The notes under the pieces were generated by a model. That model had not been told where the DNA came from and ran no database searches. It saw only the letters and a list, made by a program, of their open reading frames with translations. Below, one piece after another: positions 26,347 to 34,972 of a DNA stretch of 64,000 nucleotides (position 1 is the stretch's first letter; every line of letters starts with the position of its first letter). The DNA is from Clostridiales bacterium (GTDB lineage: Bacteria > Bacillota > Clostridia > Lachnospirales > Lachnospiraceae), in contig JAMPHY010000008.1 in the NCBI GenBank assembly GCA_023663185.1, forward strand, positions 1 to 64,000, in the 5' to 3' direction. The position numbers were made by a program, and so were the translations under genes.

Positions 26347-27084
26347 ATGAGATACATTGTTTCTGACATACACGGCTGCTATAGGCAATATCAGGCGCTG
26401 TTAGAAAAAATTCAATTTTCTGATAATGACGAACTGTATATTCTTGGTGACGTAGTAGACCGTGGACCAGAGCCGATTAGACTTATGCAGGATATTATGG
26501 AGCGTCACAATGTAATTTTTATTCTGGGAAACCACGATTTTATTATGTATTCGCTGATGAAAAGACTTTGCGTGGAAATCACGGAAGAAAATTATGACTC
26601 TTATCTGACGAATGACATTATGCTGGACTATAATCTATGGATGCAGGACGGCGGACAGGTTACGGCAAAGCAGTTTCAGAAACTAAGCCGTTCTGAGCAG
26701 GAAGATATGCTTGATTATATAGAAGGCGCGTCCGGATATGAAGTGATAGAATGTAATGGAAAGGAATACAGACTGGTACATGCCGGACTCGCAGATTTTT
26801 CTCCTGATAAGGATTTGGCTGAGTATGATTTATATGAATTATTGGAAGAACGGGCTGATTACTCTAAAAGATATTATCCTGATGAGAATATTTTTCTGGT
26901 TACAGGGCATACTCCGACTATTTATATTGACGGCTGGAATAAGCCCGAAGTATACAGAAAGAATGGGCATATTGCGTTGGACTGTGCTTGTGTAGGCGGC
27001 GGAAAACTGGCGGCGTTCTGCGTAGAGACGGAAGAAGTTATTTATGTGGACGGCAGACAAATGGAGGATATAGAAAATGAGTGA
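26347..27084 (+). CDS. Calcineurin-like metallophosphoesterase 3 (PPP/ApaH-like)
   Basis: A 245-residue phosphatase with SDIHGCY, LGDVVDRGPE, LGNHDF, LVHAGLADF and VTGHTPT, the complete PPP set. It is closest in layout to bacterial PrpE, PrpA and ApaH-type enzymes. GAGGAGG lies just before the ATG. The 3' end overlaps the WYL regulator by 8 nt, so regulator and phosphatase are translationally coupled. Confidence 0.92.
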   Translation: MRYIVSDIHGCYRQYQALLEKIQFSDNDELYILGDVVDRGPEPIRLMQDIMERHNVIFILGNHDFIMYSLMKRLCVEITEENYDSYLTNDIMLDYNLWMQDGGQVTAKQFQKLSRSEQEDMLDYIEGASGYEVIECNGKEYRLVHAGLADFSPDKDLAEYDLYELLEERADYSKRYYPDENIFLVTGHTPTIYIDGWNKPEVYRKNGHIALDCACVGGGKLAAFCVETEEVIYVDGRQMEDIENE

Positions 27085-28324
27085 AGAAAATAAAGAAGTT
27101 AAAGAAAGTGGAAAAAGCGAGAAGAAGAAGGTTAATAGGAAAGCACGCAAGCTGAATGCAACGGAAAAGACAATTCTTTTGCTGGAGTATCTTAAAAAAA
27201 GTACGGACGAAAATCATAAGGTTAAGTCCATAGGAAAAATCAGGGAGTATTTTAACGACAAAAAAATAAATATCGGCAATAATAAAACGGTTAATACGTT
27301 GATTAAAAAAGTTGCCAATGCTTATAATACGAATCTAGATGAATCTTTGATTCCGGAATCGGAATGGCGGATTGTGTTTGATGATTATTCTAAAAAATAT
27401 GGTGAGCAGCCGATAGAGGAATTTGAAGGGGAATCGGAAGAGGAAGAATACGACACTGATGAAATGAAGATTAAAAATTTATATTACGCGCATGAGTTTT
27501 CGCATGAGGACATCGATGCGCTGGTGGAGGCGGTGCTGTTTTCCCGAACAATTGCAGCAAAGGACGCGGACAGGATAATTAAAACTTTGACAGAGCGGTT
27601 TGCCTCAGAACATTACGGAAATAAATCATTAGGTATCTGTAAGATACATGAGAAAAGCAATTATGATAAAGAACTTTTGCGCAACAATATTAAAATCATA
27701 CAGCAGGCAATCGAGAAGAATGTGCAGATAGAGTATAAATTCAATGGCTACTCGCATGATGGGAAGATTAGACCTATGCGGGATTATATAAGAGTGGCAA
27801 GTCCTTATTATATTGTGGCTGATAATGGAAAGTATTATCTGCTTGCCGCGAATGACACATATAAGAATACCATGACAATACGCATTGATTTAATGACCGA
27901 CGTCAGCTTAGCAGTAAATGACAAAAAAGCAGATAAGAAAGGCGTTCCCAGAATCCCGATAGATGAAGTCAAGGGTATGCCGAAAAGCTGGGACGATAAC
28001 TTTTCATATAGGCACATTAAAATGGCGTATGATTCACCCGAAAGGATAACGCTGCGGGTAAAAAGTGAAAAATCTGAGCAGGGAAAACATATTGATCCGG
28101 ATTACACTTTTTTGCATGATAACTTTGGCGATACTTATGTTTATCGGGGCGTGGATAAACAAGATTCAGATTATGATATTGTCGAGGTGAGGTGTTCTCC
28201 CTTTGGCATTGTCAGCATGGCTATGCAGTATGCCGAGAAGATGGAGATTTTAGAACCGGCGTATGTGCGTGAAATGGCGCAGGAAAAGGCGCGGGTGTTG
28301 TGTGAAAAATATTTGGGGGACTAA
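27077..28324 (+). CDS. WYL-domain transcriptional regulator
   Basis: A 415-residue regulator. A Lys-rich start is followed by a winged-helix-like region at about residues 30-100 (TEKTILLLEYLKKSTDE). An acidic linker precedes the WYL domain at about residues 210-290 (VQIEYKFNGYSHDGKIRPMRDYIRVASPYYIVADNGKYYLLAA), and a C-terminal WCX-like extension follows. WYL domains sense nucleic-acid or nucleotide ligands and often control phage-defence and DNA-repair genes. It is the last gene of the block and a candidate for binding the CTCAAA/TTTGAG elements; that link is inference. Confidence 0.88.
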   Translation: MSEENKEVKESGKSEKKKVNRKARKLNATEKTILLLEYLKKSTDENHKVKSIGKIREYFNDKKINIGNNKTVNTLIKKVANAYNTNLDESLIPESEWRIVFDDYSKKYGEQPIEEFEGESEEEEYDTDEMKIKNLYYAHEFSHEDIDALVEAVLFSRTIAAKDADRIIKTLTERFASEHYGNKSLGICKIHEKSNYDKELLRNNIKIIQQAIEKNVQIEYKFNGYSHDGKIRPMRDYIRVASPYYIVADNGKYYLLAANDTYKNTMTIRIDLMTDVSLAVNDKKADKKGVPRIPIDEVKGMPKSWDDNFSYRHIKMAYDSPERITLRVKSEKSEQGKHIDPDYTFLHDNFGDTYVYRGVDKQDSDYDIVEVRCSPFGIVSMAMQYAEKMEILEPAYVREMAQEKARVLCEKYLGD

Positions 28325-28388
28325 AAAAATAGCTATCATATTAGAGAAATTCCATTGTAAAAGCAAGGATTTTATGCTATCATAAATG

Positions 28389-28404
28389 CACAAACTTGTT
28401 TGTG
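28389..28404. repeat. CACAAAC/GTTTGTG inverted repeat upstream of the PIN module
   Basis: A perfect 7-bp inverted repeat with a TT centre lies in the 172-nt gap after the WYL gene. A GCTATCATA 9-mer also occurs twice here (28332-28340 and 28376-28384), and a TATAAT lies at 28449-28454 without a clear -35 box. It may be an operator of the PIN module. Confidence 0.35.
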
Positions 28405-28496
28405 ATAAAATGTATTAATGCTAAGCTGGGGTGCTACAACATAAATAGTATAATCATAATACAATAGTAGATAGTTTATGAAAGGGATGATAAGAT

Positions 28497-28739
28497 ATGA
28501 CGATGATAAAAGAAAAGGCAGTTGAAATGATAAAACGGATGCCGGAAGATAATATGGCATATGTGATAAATATCCTTCAAAATTTAGAAGCGATGTCTGC
28601 AGATAAAGAGAAAGATAAACAAAGGGCGAAAGCGGCACTTACAGATATCATGAATATGGAAAAGAGACTGCCAGATGACTTTGATCCTGTAAAAGAACTT
28701 ATGGAAGCGAGGATGGAAAAATATGACAATCTTAGTTGA
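28497..28739 (+). CDS. Antitoxin-like protein of a PIN-domain module
   Basis: An 80-residue helical, acidic protein (KEKAVEMIKRMPEDNMAYVINILQNLEA) with a charged C-terminal half, the usual profile of small antitoxins encoded before PIN toxins in Firmicutes. It overlaps the PIN gene by 17 nt. GGGATG precedes the ATG. The function follows from the position and the PIN partner rather than from a named motif. Confidence 0.6.
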   Translation: MTMIKEKAVEMIKRMPEDNMAYVINILQNLEAMSADKEKDKQRAKAALTDIMNMEKRLPDDFDPVKELMEARMEKYDNLS

Positions 28740-28989
28740 TACTAATGTCATACTGGATATTCTATTAAAGCGGGAACCGCATATCAACGCGGCAAAAACC
28801 ATTATGACAAAGTGCGCAAATCGAGAAATTGTTGGATATTTAGCAGCACATACCATTCCCAATATATTTTATATACTGAGAAAGACCTATTCTTTGGAAG
28901 AAAGAAGAAATTTTATTAGAAATTTGTGTGAGATATTTTATATTTCTGAATTGAATACAGAAAAGATTTTATTGGCTGTTGGAAATTGA
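28723..28989 (+). pseudogene. Truncated PIN-domain toxin (VapC-like)
   Basis: 88 residues starting ILVDTNVILDILLKREPH, the canonical N-terminus of a PIN ribonuclease with its first catalytic Asp. The frame ends at AVGN before the conserved downstream acidic cluster (the DFEDA-type motif) expected near residues 95-115 in a full-length protein of about 130-140. At least two metal-binding acids are therefore missing, and the toxin is probably inactive. No continuation is visible in the other frames before the next gene at 29061. Confidence 0.7.
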
Positions 28990-29060
28990 TAATTGATTGT
29001 AAGTTTTAATGTCGTATCCGGAGTGGGAATAATACGAGCAGAAAAAGAGGGGTACTGACA

Positions 29061-29690
29061 ATGGGCAATACATGGGTAACTAGCGATTTACATATTGGAC
29101 ATAATAAACCTTTTCTTTATGAGCCGCGTGGATTTAAAAGTATTGAAGAGCATGACAGGGCACTTGTAAAAAATTGGAATGAACTGATAAATGCAGATGA
29201 TACTGTTTATGTTTTGGGCGACGTAATGCTAAAGCATGGTTTAGAAGACACTGATTTTTCATACGGCTTGTCAGTGCTGCAGGAACTGAACGGCAGACTT
29301 ATAATTATCAGAGGAAATCATGATAGCGTAAATAAAATTGAAGAGTATAAAGGCTGTAGTAATGTTATAAGCGCAGGAGAAGCAGCGTTATATTTGAATT
29401 ATCCGGAAGTGGGAAGTTATCATTTTTATCTGTCGCATTATCCCACGCTGATTTCCGGTAAGAAATTGAAATCTTTAAAAACGGCGCTTATTAATCTATA
29501 TGGGCATACTCATCAGAAGGAGAAGTTTTATCAGGAATATCCGTATATGTACCATGTTGGTCTAGATGCCCACGATATGAGACCTGTTTTATTGGACTGT
29601 GTTATTGAAGATATCAGGATTAAAAGGTCGGCTTATTGTGAAGATGAATTGATAAAATTAGATTGTATGAAAAACTTTCATAATGTATAA
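29061..29690 (+). CDS. Calcineurin-like metallophosphoesterase 4
   Basis: A 209-residue phosphoesterase of the type found in phages and mobile regions. Motifs are TSDLHIGHN, VLGDVML, RGNHDS, YLSHYPT and LYGHTHQKE. GAGGGG is 9 nt before the ATG. It lies outside the tightly packed block but on the same strand. Its last codons overlap the predicted promoter of the VbhA/Fic module. Confidence 0.9.
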   Translation: MGNTWVTSDLHIGHNKPFLYEPRGFKSIEEHDRALVKNWNELINADDTVYVLGDVMLKHGLEDTDFSYGLSVLQELNGRLIIIRGNHDSVNKIEEYKGCSNVISAGEAALYLNYPEVGSYHFYLSHYPTLISGKKLKSLKTALINLYGHTHQKEKFYQEYPYMYHVGLDAHDMRPVLLDCVIEDIRIKRSAYCEDELIKLDCMKNFHNV

Positions 29691-29691
29691 T
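29663..29691 (+). promoter_or_regulatory. Promoter of the VbhA/Fic module
   Basis: TTGTAT (29663-29668), a 17-nt spacer and a consensus TATAAT (29686-29691) overlap the 3' end of the phosphoesterase gene, 49 nt before the small antitoxin gene. Confidence 0.55.
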
Positions 29692-29739
29692 ATATATAAG
29701 TATTCAAATTAAAGGCAACGAAAACAAGAAGGGATTAAT

Positions 29740-29910
29740 ATGATACCGTTTCAAGCTATTTCAGACAGCACAAAAGCGTCTTTTGCAATGGAAGGAATTT
29801 ATGCAACAGAAAAAGATGAAAAAAACATTATAGATGTTCTTAGTGGTAAACGCACTTGTCAAGATGTTGTAGAGGAAATCAAGAAAAAGTATTTAGCTGA
29901 AAAGGGATAG
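29740..29910 (+). CDS. VbhA-like antitoxin of the Fic toxin
   Basis: A 56-residue protein, easily missed because of its size. It contains SFAMEG, which fits the Fic-inhibitory motif (S/T)xxxE(G/N) of class I antitoxins. The glutamate of that motif blocks ATP binding in the partner Fic protein. The C-terminal half (DVLSGKRTCQDVVEEIKKKY) is the usual helical tail. GAAGGG precedes the ATG, and the Fic gene starts 3 nt after its stop. Confidence 0.88.
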   Translation: MIPFQAISDSTKASFAMEGIYATEKDEKNIIDVLSGKRTCQDVVEEIKKKYLAEKG

Positions 29911-29913
29911 TAA

Positions 29914-30543
29914 ATGGATAAATTTTATTATGAATATAAAGATGATGGTGATGTGAAATATTGCTATCCAGGGACCTCGATATTGATTAATAAATTTGAT
30001 ATTCGTGATGGACAGCAGCTAAGTACAGTCGAAAGAGAAATTTCGATTGTAAAGGCTGCTGTTTTGTCGAACAGGATAACGGGAAATTTTGATTTAAAGC
30101 ATTTGAAAAGTATTCATAGATTTATGTTTGAGGATATTTATAGCTGGGCTGGACAGATACGCAGGGTTGATATAGCTAAAGGAAATATTTTTTGTTTGGT
30201 TCAGTTTATAGAAACACAATTTGCAGAGTTGTATGCAAAGTTAAAAGAAGATAATTTTTTAAAAGGTGAATCAGATATAGAATATGTAAGTAAAAAAATT
30301 TCATTTTATCTTTCGGAAATAAATGTGATACATCCATTCAGGGAAGGAAATGGTCGGGTACAACGGGTATATTGTCAGCAATTATGTATGAATACAGGGC
30401 ATTTTTATTTGGACTTTTCAATGGCTGGTGAAAATGAAATGTTAGAAGCCAGTGTAGATGCCTTTATTCGCAAATATGAAAAAATGGATTCATTGATTAG
30501 AAAGTGCATAAAAGAAGAACTTGCTTATACCTCATCACCCTGA
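29914..30543 (+). CDS. Fic-domain AMP-transferase toxin
   Basis: A 209-residue Fic protein. The catalytic motif HPFREGNGR is complete and lies near residue 144, so it should transfer AMP to a target once freed of its inhibitor. The N-terminal region YCYPGTSILINKFDIRDGQQL matches VbhT/FicT-type proteins. It carries no internal inhibitory helix, consistent with a separate antitoxin just upstream. Known class I targets are topoisomerases; the target here is unknown. The gene overlaps the convergent HD gene by 19 nt. Confidence 0.9.
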   Translation: MDKFYYEYKDDGDVKYCYPGTSILINKFDIRDGQQLSTVEREISIVKAAVLSNRITGNFDLKHLKSIHRFMFEDIYSWAGQIRRVDIAKGNIFCLVQFIETQFAELYAKLKEDNFLKGESDIEYVSKKISFYLSEINVIHPFREGNGRVQRVYCQQLCMNTGHFYLDFSMAGENEMLEASVDAFIRKYEKMDSLIRKCIKEELAYTSSP

Positions 30544-32360
30544 TAAATACAGCAATAAATCTCCTTCCGTGTGTTCTGTAAAATATACTCCACTTTCTCT
30601 TTCACTTCCGGAATATGAAGCAGGTCGGCGATATAACCGCAATAGCGCGTATCTTTTGCCGCGTCAAATTCTCCCATAAGCTGCTCAAGCGTCTTCCCCA
30701 CCCCGTAAGGTCTGCCGATATTGTCGGTCGCGGCGTCAATACTGTCGGCAATACTCAATATATTGACAAACGGTTTGTTTTTGGTATGTTTTTTTGCCGG
30801 ATAGCCGCCGCATTCATTATACCATACATGATGAAGCAGGGCGCAGTCATAGATACACTCTGTTTTTGCGTTCATCTTTCCGTTATAAATTTTAGAAAAG
30901 TTGACAGGATGCGCCTTGATTATTCCAAATTCATCATCGGTAAGGTTTCTGGAAGAGTTGGAAACATAATCCAGACAGAAATATTTACCGATATCATGAA
31001 AAAGGGCGCAGTTTTCCATTAAATCTAAAAGCTGTTTGGGGTTTTGTTTACAGTATTCAGAGCTGTATCCTGCAACGCCGTCAAGATACTTGGGATTATG
31101 TTCTAATATATAGGATAACAGCACGAGGGCAATCTCTTTGACCATCATCGTATGGACGAAAAGGGCTTTGTTGGCGTATACGGTGGCGTTTAACAGCGTG
31201 GTTTTGAAAGAATCAAAATCAATGATATTGGAAGCGGAATATACCAGCATCAGTATACAATGATTGATTTGATAGTTGCCAAATTGATGTACCATGCCTT
31301 TTGCCGTTTCCAGCACATGCTCCACGATTTCTTTACTTTTGTCAAGGACATATTGATTGTCAAATTTACAGGATTTATATAAGTAATCCATATAATAGGC
31401 GTTTGCTGTAAACAGTGCCGAGCATTGCTCCATAGTATTGTGGTCTTCCTGTGGTTTGGAATATTCTTCAAGTTTATCAAGAAGTTCTTCTATGGTAATC
31501 GCACCCGTGTGATATGCTGCCTGAACGCAGTAGATACTAATGACAACCCTGTCGGAAATTAAGCTTTGCACATCTTCGCGGGACAGAACTGCTTCCAATG
31601 CCTTTCCGAGTTCTGCAATCAGCGGAGCTTCTTTTTCCATATCAATTACCGGCTCGTCAAGCGTGGCGCCGCTTTTCTTTGCATATTCTGCCCGACGGCA
31701 TGCTTCTAACGCAAAGGCTAGGGCGTTTGACTGGCACATGATAAATTGCGGTTTCATGAATTGCTCGCCCATGCGTTTTTGCATTTCCTGATATTCGGCG
31801 TTCACCTTGCGGTATTGTTTCAGCCCGAATGTCATGTCTTTTCTATTGATAACGCTTAACAGCCTGCAGTTTATCAGCAAGGACTGAGATTTTTCCGAAA
31901 GCTCATCAAATCGCGCCATATATTCTTCTATCATGGACATATAAGATGTGCCGGCGTAGTCGTCCAGATGTTCTTTTAAAATAATATCAAGAACAGTACA
32001 ACGCTGCAGCATTAGAACAGTCTGTTCCAAATCATTTGTGGATTGGTAGTATCGGAATAAAATTTTGGCAATACAGAACGCGATAGGCGGATCTAATATT
32101 TGTCCGGAATCGGAAAGGAGTATACCAAAAAAACCCTGCAGCATTTCGATAGCTTTATCGTCTATGAGTTCTGGGTATTTTTCATATTTTATAATATATT
32201 CCTGAATGATGGCGTTACATTGTGTTTGAATTTGCTTTTTTTCACGTGAAATGTCTATCAGTGCGCTAATCAGCTCATCTTGCGATTTTTTATCCTTAAA
32301 GTCGGTCTCGTCTAATTCGTTATAGTGTTTTAATAAGTCTGTATAGTTTGTATAGTCCAT
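30525..32360 (-). CDS. HD-GYP-like phosphohydrolase
   Basis: A 611-residue protein. The first 390 residues are helical and unassigned, perhaps a TPR-like sensor. The C-terminal part is a metal-dependent HD domain: LFHDIGKYFCLD, IIKAHPVNF, LLHHVWYNECGGYP, then NILSIADSIDAAT. The GYP triad is preceded by G, as in HD-GYP c-di-GMP phosphodiesterases, with altered residues between. No TM is visible. It may degrade c-di-GMP or a related dinucleotide. GAGGG precedes the ATG, and a good promoter lies at 32407-32435. Confidence 0.8.
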   Translation of the reverse strand: MDYTNYTDLLKHYNELDETDFKDKKSQDELISALIDISREKKQIQTQCNAIIQEYIIKYEKYPELIDDKAIEMLQGFFGILLSDSGQILDPPIAFCIAKILFRYYQSTNDLEQTVLMLQRCTVLDIILKEHLDDYAGTSYMSMIEEYMARFDELSEKSQSLLINCRLLSVINRKDMTFGLKQYRKVNAEYQEMQKRMGEQFMKPQFIMCQSNALAFALEACRRAEYAKKSGATLDEPVIDMEKEAPLIAELGKALEAVLSREDVQSLISDRVVISIYCVQAAYHTGAITIEELLDKLEEYSKPQEDHNTMEQCSALFTANAYYMDYLYKSCKFDNQYVLDKSKEIVEHVLETAKGMVHQFGNYQINHCILMLVYSASNIIDFDSFKTTLLNATVYANKALFVHTMMVKEIALVLLSYILEHNPKYLDGVAGYSSEYCKQNPKQLLDLMENCALFHDIGKYFCLDYVSNSSRNLTDDEFGIIKAHPVNFSKIYNGKMNAKTECIYDCALLHHVWYNECGGYPAKKHTKNKPFVNILSIADSIDAATDNIGRPYGVGKTLEQLMGEFDAAKDTRYCGYIADLLHIPEVKEKVEYILQNTRKEIYCCIYQGDEV

Positions 32361-32406
32361 GCCGTTATCCCTCTGTACGATACATTACTGATATTTGACT
32401 TTCTAT

Positions 32407-32435
32407 ATTATACATTTGATATAGGCTGGAATCAA
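32407..32435 (-). promoter_or_regulatory. Promoter of the HD-GYP-like gene
   Basis: On the minus strand, TTGATT (32430-32435), a 17-nt spacer and TATAAT (32407-32412) lie 47 nt before the start. Confidence 0.65.
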
Positions 32436-32535
32436 GAAAAATACTGTCAAAATTTTTAAAAGTTTGTAACACTCCGGTCTGTCGTTTGTGAACTGGGCTG
32501 TTGCAAAAATTGTACTGTTTTGGTTTGTTTTGTTA

Positions 32536-32564
32536 CTGACACATGAAATAAATTATAGTATGAT
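32536..32564 (+). promoter_or_regulatory. recQ promoter
   Basis: CTGACA (32536-32541), a 17-nt spacer and TATGAT (32559-32564). Transcription from here would begin near 32571, downstream of the earliest in-frame ATG, which supports an internal recQ start. Confidence 0.55.
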
Positions 32565-32640
32565 AAAAAATATAAGTTTTATGGGAATCGGAGAAAAAAC
32601 AAGGGAGAGGGCAGAATGTGTGTGCATTCTGATAAAAATA

Positions 32641-34536
32641 ATGGATAAAATTGATGTATTAAAGAAATATTTTGGCTATTCTACATTCAGACAGGGACAG
32701 GAAAAGTTGATTGACAGTATTTTAGCAGGGCGAGATGTACTGGGAATAATGCCGACAGGCGCGGGAAAATCTATCTGCTATCAGGTTCCGGCGCTTCTTA
32801 TGACGGGCATTACGCTCGTTATCTCCCCACTTATTTCCCTTATGAAAGATCAAGTGCAGGCTTTAAATCAGGCGGGCGTCCACGCCGCTTTTATCAACAG
32901 TTCATTGAGCGATGTCCAGATATCTAAAGCGCTGCGTCTGGCAGCAGGCGGACAATATAAAATTATCTATGTGGCGCCGGAACGGTTGGAAACTTATGAA
33001 TTTCTGTCATTTGCCAAAAGTGTGAAAATATCTATGATAACAGTAGATGAAGCGCACTGCATTTCGCAATGGGGGCAGGACTTCCGTCCTAGTTATTTAA
33101 AAATAGTGCAATTTATTAAGAAGCTTAACAAACGCCCCATTATCAGCGCTTTTACGGCGACGGCTACCGAAAATGTAAAAGAGGACATTGTATGTGTGCT
33201 GGGGTTAATAAAGCCTGAGGTGCTTGTCACGGGCTTTGACCGTAAAAATTTATACTTTGCCGTAGAGACACCGAAGAAAAAAGACACATATGTCATAAAT
33301 TATATTCATGAACATGCCTTAGAAAGCGGCATTATTTATTGTGCCACAAGAAAAAACGTAGATATGCTTTATCAAAAACTACAGGCGGAAAACATCGCGG
33401 TAACGAGATATCATGCGGGGTTGACGGGGGAAGAGAGAAAACAGAACCAAGAGGATTTTATTTATGATACTAATCCCGTCATGGTGGCTACGAATGCTTT
33501 TGGTATGGGAATTGACAAATCCAACGTCCGCTATGTTGTCCATTATAATATGCCGCAGAGTTTGGAAAATTATTATCAAGAGGCTGGGCGTGCCGGAAGA
33601 GATGGAGAAAAAGCGGAATGTATCCTGCTTTATTCAGCACAGGACGTTATGATTAACAGATTTTTGTTAGATAATAAAGAGCAGAATCCGGAGTATACAA
33701 GCGAAGAGGCGGAAGCAGTCAGGGAGAGAGATGAAGAAAGGCTGCACGCTATGACATATTACTGCATGACGACGAATTGCCTGCGGGAATATATCTTGCG
33801 TTATTTCGGAGAAAGCGGCAGCGCTGCCTGCGGAAACTGTCTTAATTGTCTCAGAGAATATGAAGAAATAGACATAACAGAAACTGCCAAAACGATTATT
33901 TCATGTGTCTGGGAAGTGAGGCAGCGTTACGGAATCAATGTAATAGCCGGTATGCTTGCGGGGGCGGAGCGCGCCAAATTACAGGAATACGGTTTGTTTT
34001 CTTATCGTTCTTACGCTGCGCTGAAACCAATGAAAGAGAATGAGGTCAAACAGATAATAAACCAGATGGTAATAAAAGGGCTGCTTTATGTCACAAATGA
34101 CAAATATGCCATTTTGAGATTGGCTGAGGGAGCAAAAGATGTATTAAATAATGACGCGAGTGTCATAATGAAAATGGCGAAGGAAAATAAAGAGGAAAAA
34201 GAAAATAGAACAGAGAAAGAGAAGAAGAAGTCGGCAAAAATGCGGCGTTCAGATATCTTAAACTCTAGAGGGTTAGAACTGTTTGAACAGTTAAGGCAGA
34301 TACGCACGGTCATTGCAAAAGAAGAAAATATGCCGCCTTATATTATTTTTTCGGATAAGACGCTGGTGGATATGTGTGTAAAAGTCCCTCTTTCCCACAA
34401 AGAGATGTTAAAGGTAACGGGCGTCGGGGAAAATAAGGCTGCACGCTATGGGGAGCAGTTTTTGAGCGCTATTCAAGAATATACCGGCGGAATCCGCGAG
34501 AAATTTTATTTTGGAGACGATGTGGTAAAATTTTAG
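32641..34536 (+). CDS. recQ: ATP-dependent DNA helicase RecQ
   Basis: A 631-residue 3'-5' DNA helicase. It shows the RecQ start YFGYSTFRQGQ, Walker A MPTGAGKSICYQ, DEAH box VDEAHCISQWGQDFRPSY, TATATENV, and the second core with QEAGRAGRDG. The zinc-binding Cys set (CMTTNCLREYILRYFGE, CGNCLNC), a winged helix and a C-terminal HRDC domain follow. A Lys/Glu-rich linker separates the winged helix and HRDC. ATG 32641 begins the protein at the usual distance from the YFGY motif. GTG 32620 has a better ribosome site (GGGAGAGG, 9 nt) and is a credible alternative. Confidence 0.93.
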   Translation: MDKIDVLKKYFGYSTFRQGQEKLIDSILAGRDVLGIMPTGAGKSICYQVPALLMTGITLVISPLISLMKDQVQALNQAGVHAAFINSSLSDVQISKALRLAAGGQYKIIYVAPERLETYEFLSFAKSVKISMITVDEAHCISQWGQDFRPSYLKIVQFIKKLNKRPIISAFTATATENVKEDIVCVLGLIKPEVLVTGFDRKNLYFAVETPKKKDTYVINYIHEHALESGIIYCATRKNVDMLYQKLQAENIAVTRYHAGLTGEERKQNQEDFIYDTNPVMVATNAFGMGIDKSNVRYVVHYNMPQSLENYYQEAGRAGRDGEKAECILLYSAQDVMINRFLLDNKEQNPEYTSEEAEAVRERDEERLHAMTYYCMTTNCLREYILRYFGESGSAACGNCLNCLREYEEIDITETAKTIISCVWEVRQRYGINVIAGMLAGAERAKLQEYGLFSYRSYAALKPMKENEVKQIINQMVIKGLLYVTNDKYAILRLAEGAKDVLNNDASVIMKMAKENKEEKENRTEKEKKKSAKMRRSDILNSRGLELFEQLRQIRTVIAKEENMPPYIIFSDKTLVDMCVKVPLSHKEMLKVTGVGENKAARYGEQFLSAIQEYTGGIREKFYFGDDVVKF

Positions 34537-34617
34537 TGCTCATCGCTTAATAGTAATGTGTGGTTTTGGAAGAATTTGATGTAGTAAATGGTATAGTAGA
34601 CCGATAGTAAAAATTAA

Positions 34618-34647
34618 TTGCAAGAACTGTATTATGTAGCGTATAAT
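34618..34647 (+). promoter_or_regulatory. Promoter of the RelE/ParE-like module
   Basis: TTGCAA (34618-34623), an 18-nt spacer and TATAAT (34642-34647), about 100 nt before the antitoxin start. Confidence 0.5.
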
Positions 34648-34750
34648 ATAAATAGAATATTTTACACATAATGAAATTGAGATGGTAAAGACCATTATAT
34701 TTGAAAAAAGATGAATTATGTTGTTAAGGAAAAAGAGGAGATGATGTGGC

Positions 34751-34972
34751 ATGCTCACGGCAGAATTAACGAAAAAAATCGATTTGCTTCCGCACGAATC
34801 ATATATTAAAGTAGAAAAATTTGTAGAACAGCTTATAACTGTGAATCAGAGTTATGATAAAGAAGAGGCTTTTATGACATTTATGGAGAAAATGAATCTG
34901 GCAGAGAAATCTGTGCAGGAAAATGGTTATTATTTAGAAGAAGAAGTGGAAGAAGAATTAGATAAAATATGA
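34751..34972 (+). CDS. Putative antitoxin of a RelE/ParE-like module
   Basis: A 73-residue acidic, helical protein (KIDLLPHESYIKVEKFVEQLI, ending EEEVEEELDKI). It is placed directly before a RelE-superfamily-like gene with a 4-nt ATGA overlap. The LLPHES...VEKFVEQL pattern is common in small antitoxins of Firmicutes. The DNA-binding part is not obvious. GAGGAG lies upstream. Confidence 0.65.
   Translation: MLTAELTKKIDLLPHESYIKVEKFVEQLITVNQSYDKEEAFMTFMEKMNLAEKSVQENGYYLEEEVEEELDKI

Noticed and set aside
16574-28324. Prophage or integrated plasmid
   Set aside because: No integrase, terminase, capsid, portal, repressor or att-like repeats are visible, although phosphoesterases of these types do occur in phages.
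32488-32640. N-terminal extension of RecQ from ATG 32488
   Set aside because: The predicted promoter (32536-32564) lies downstream of that ATG, and the added residues look like non-coding, hydrophobic translation.
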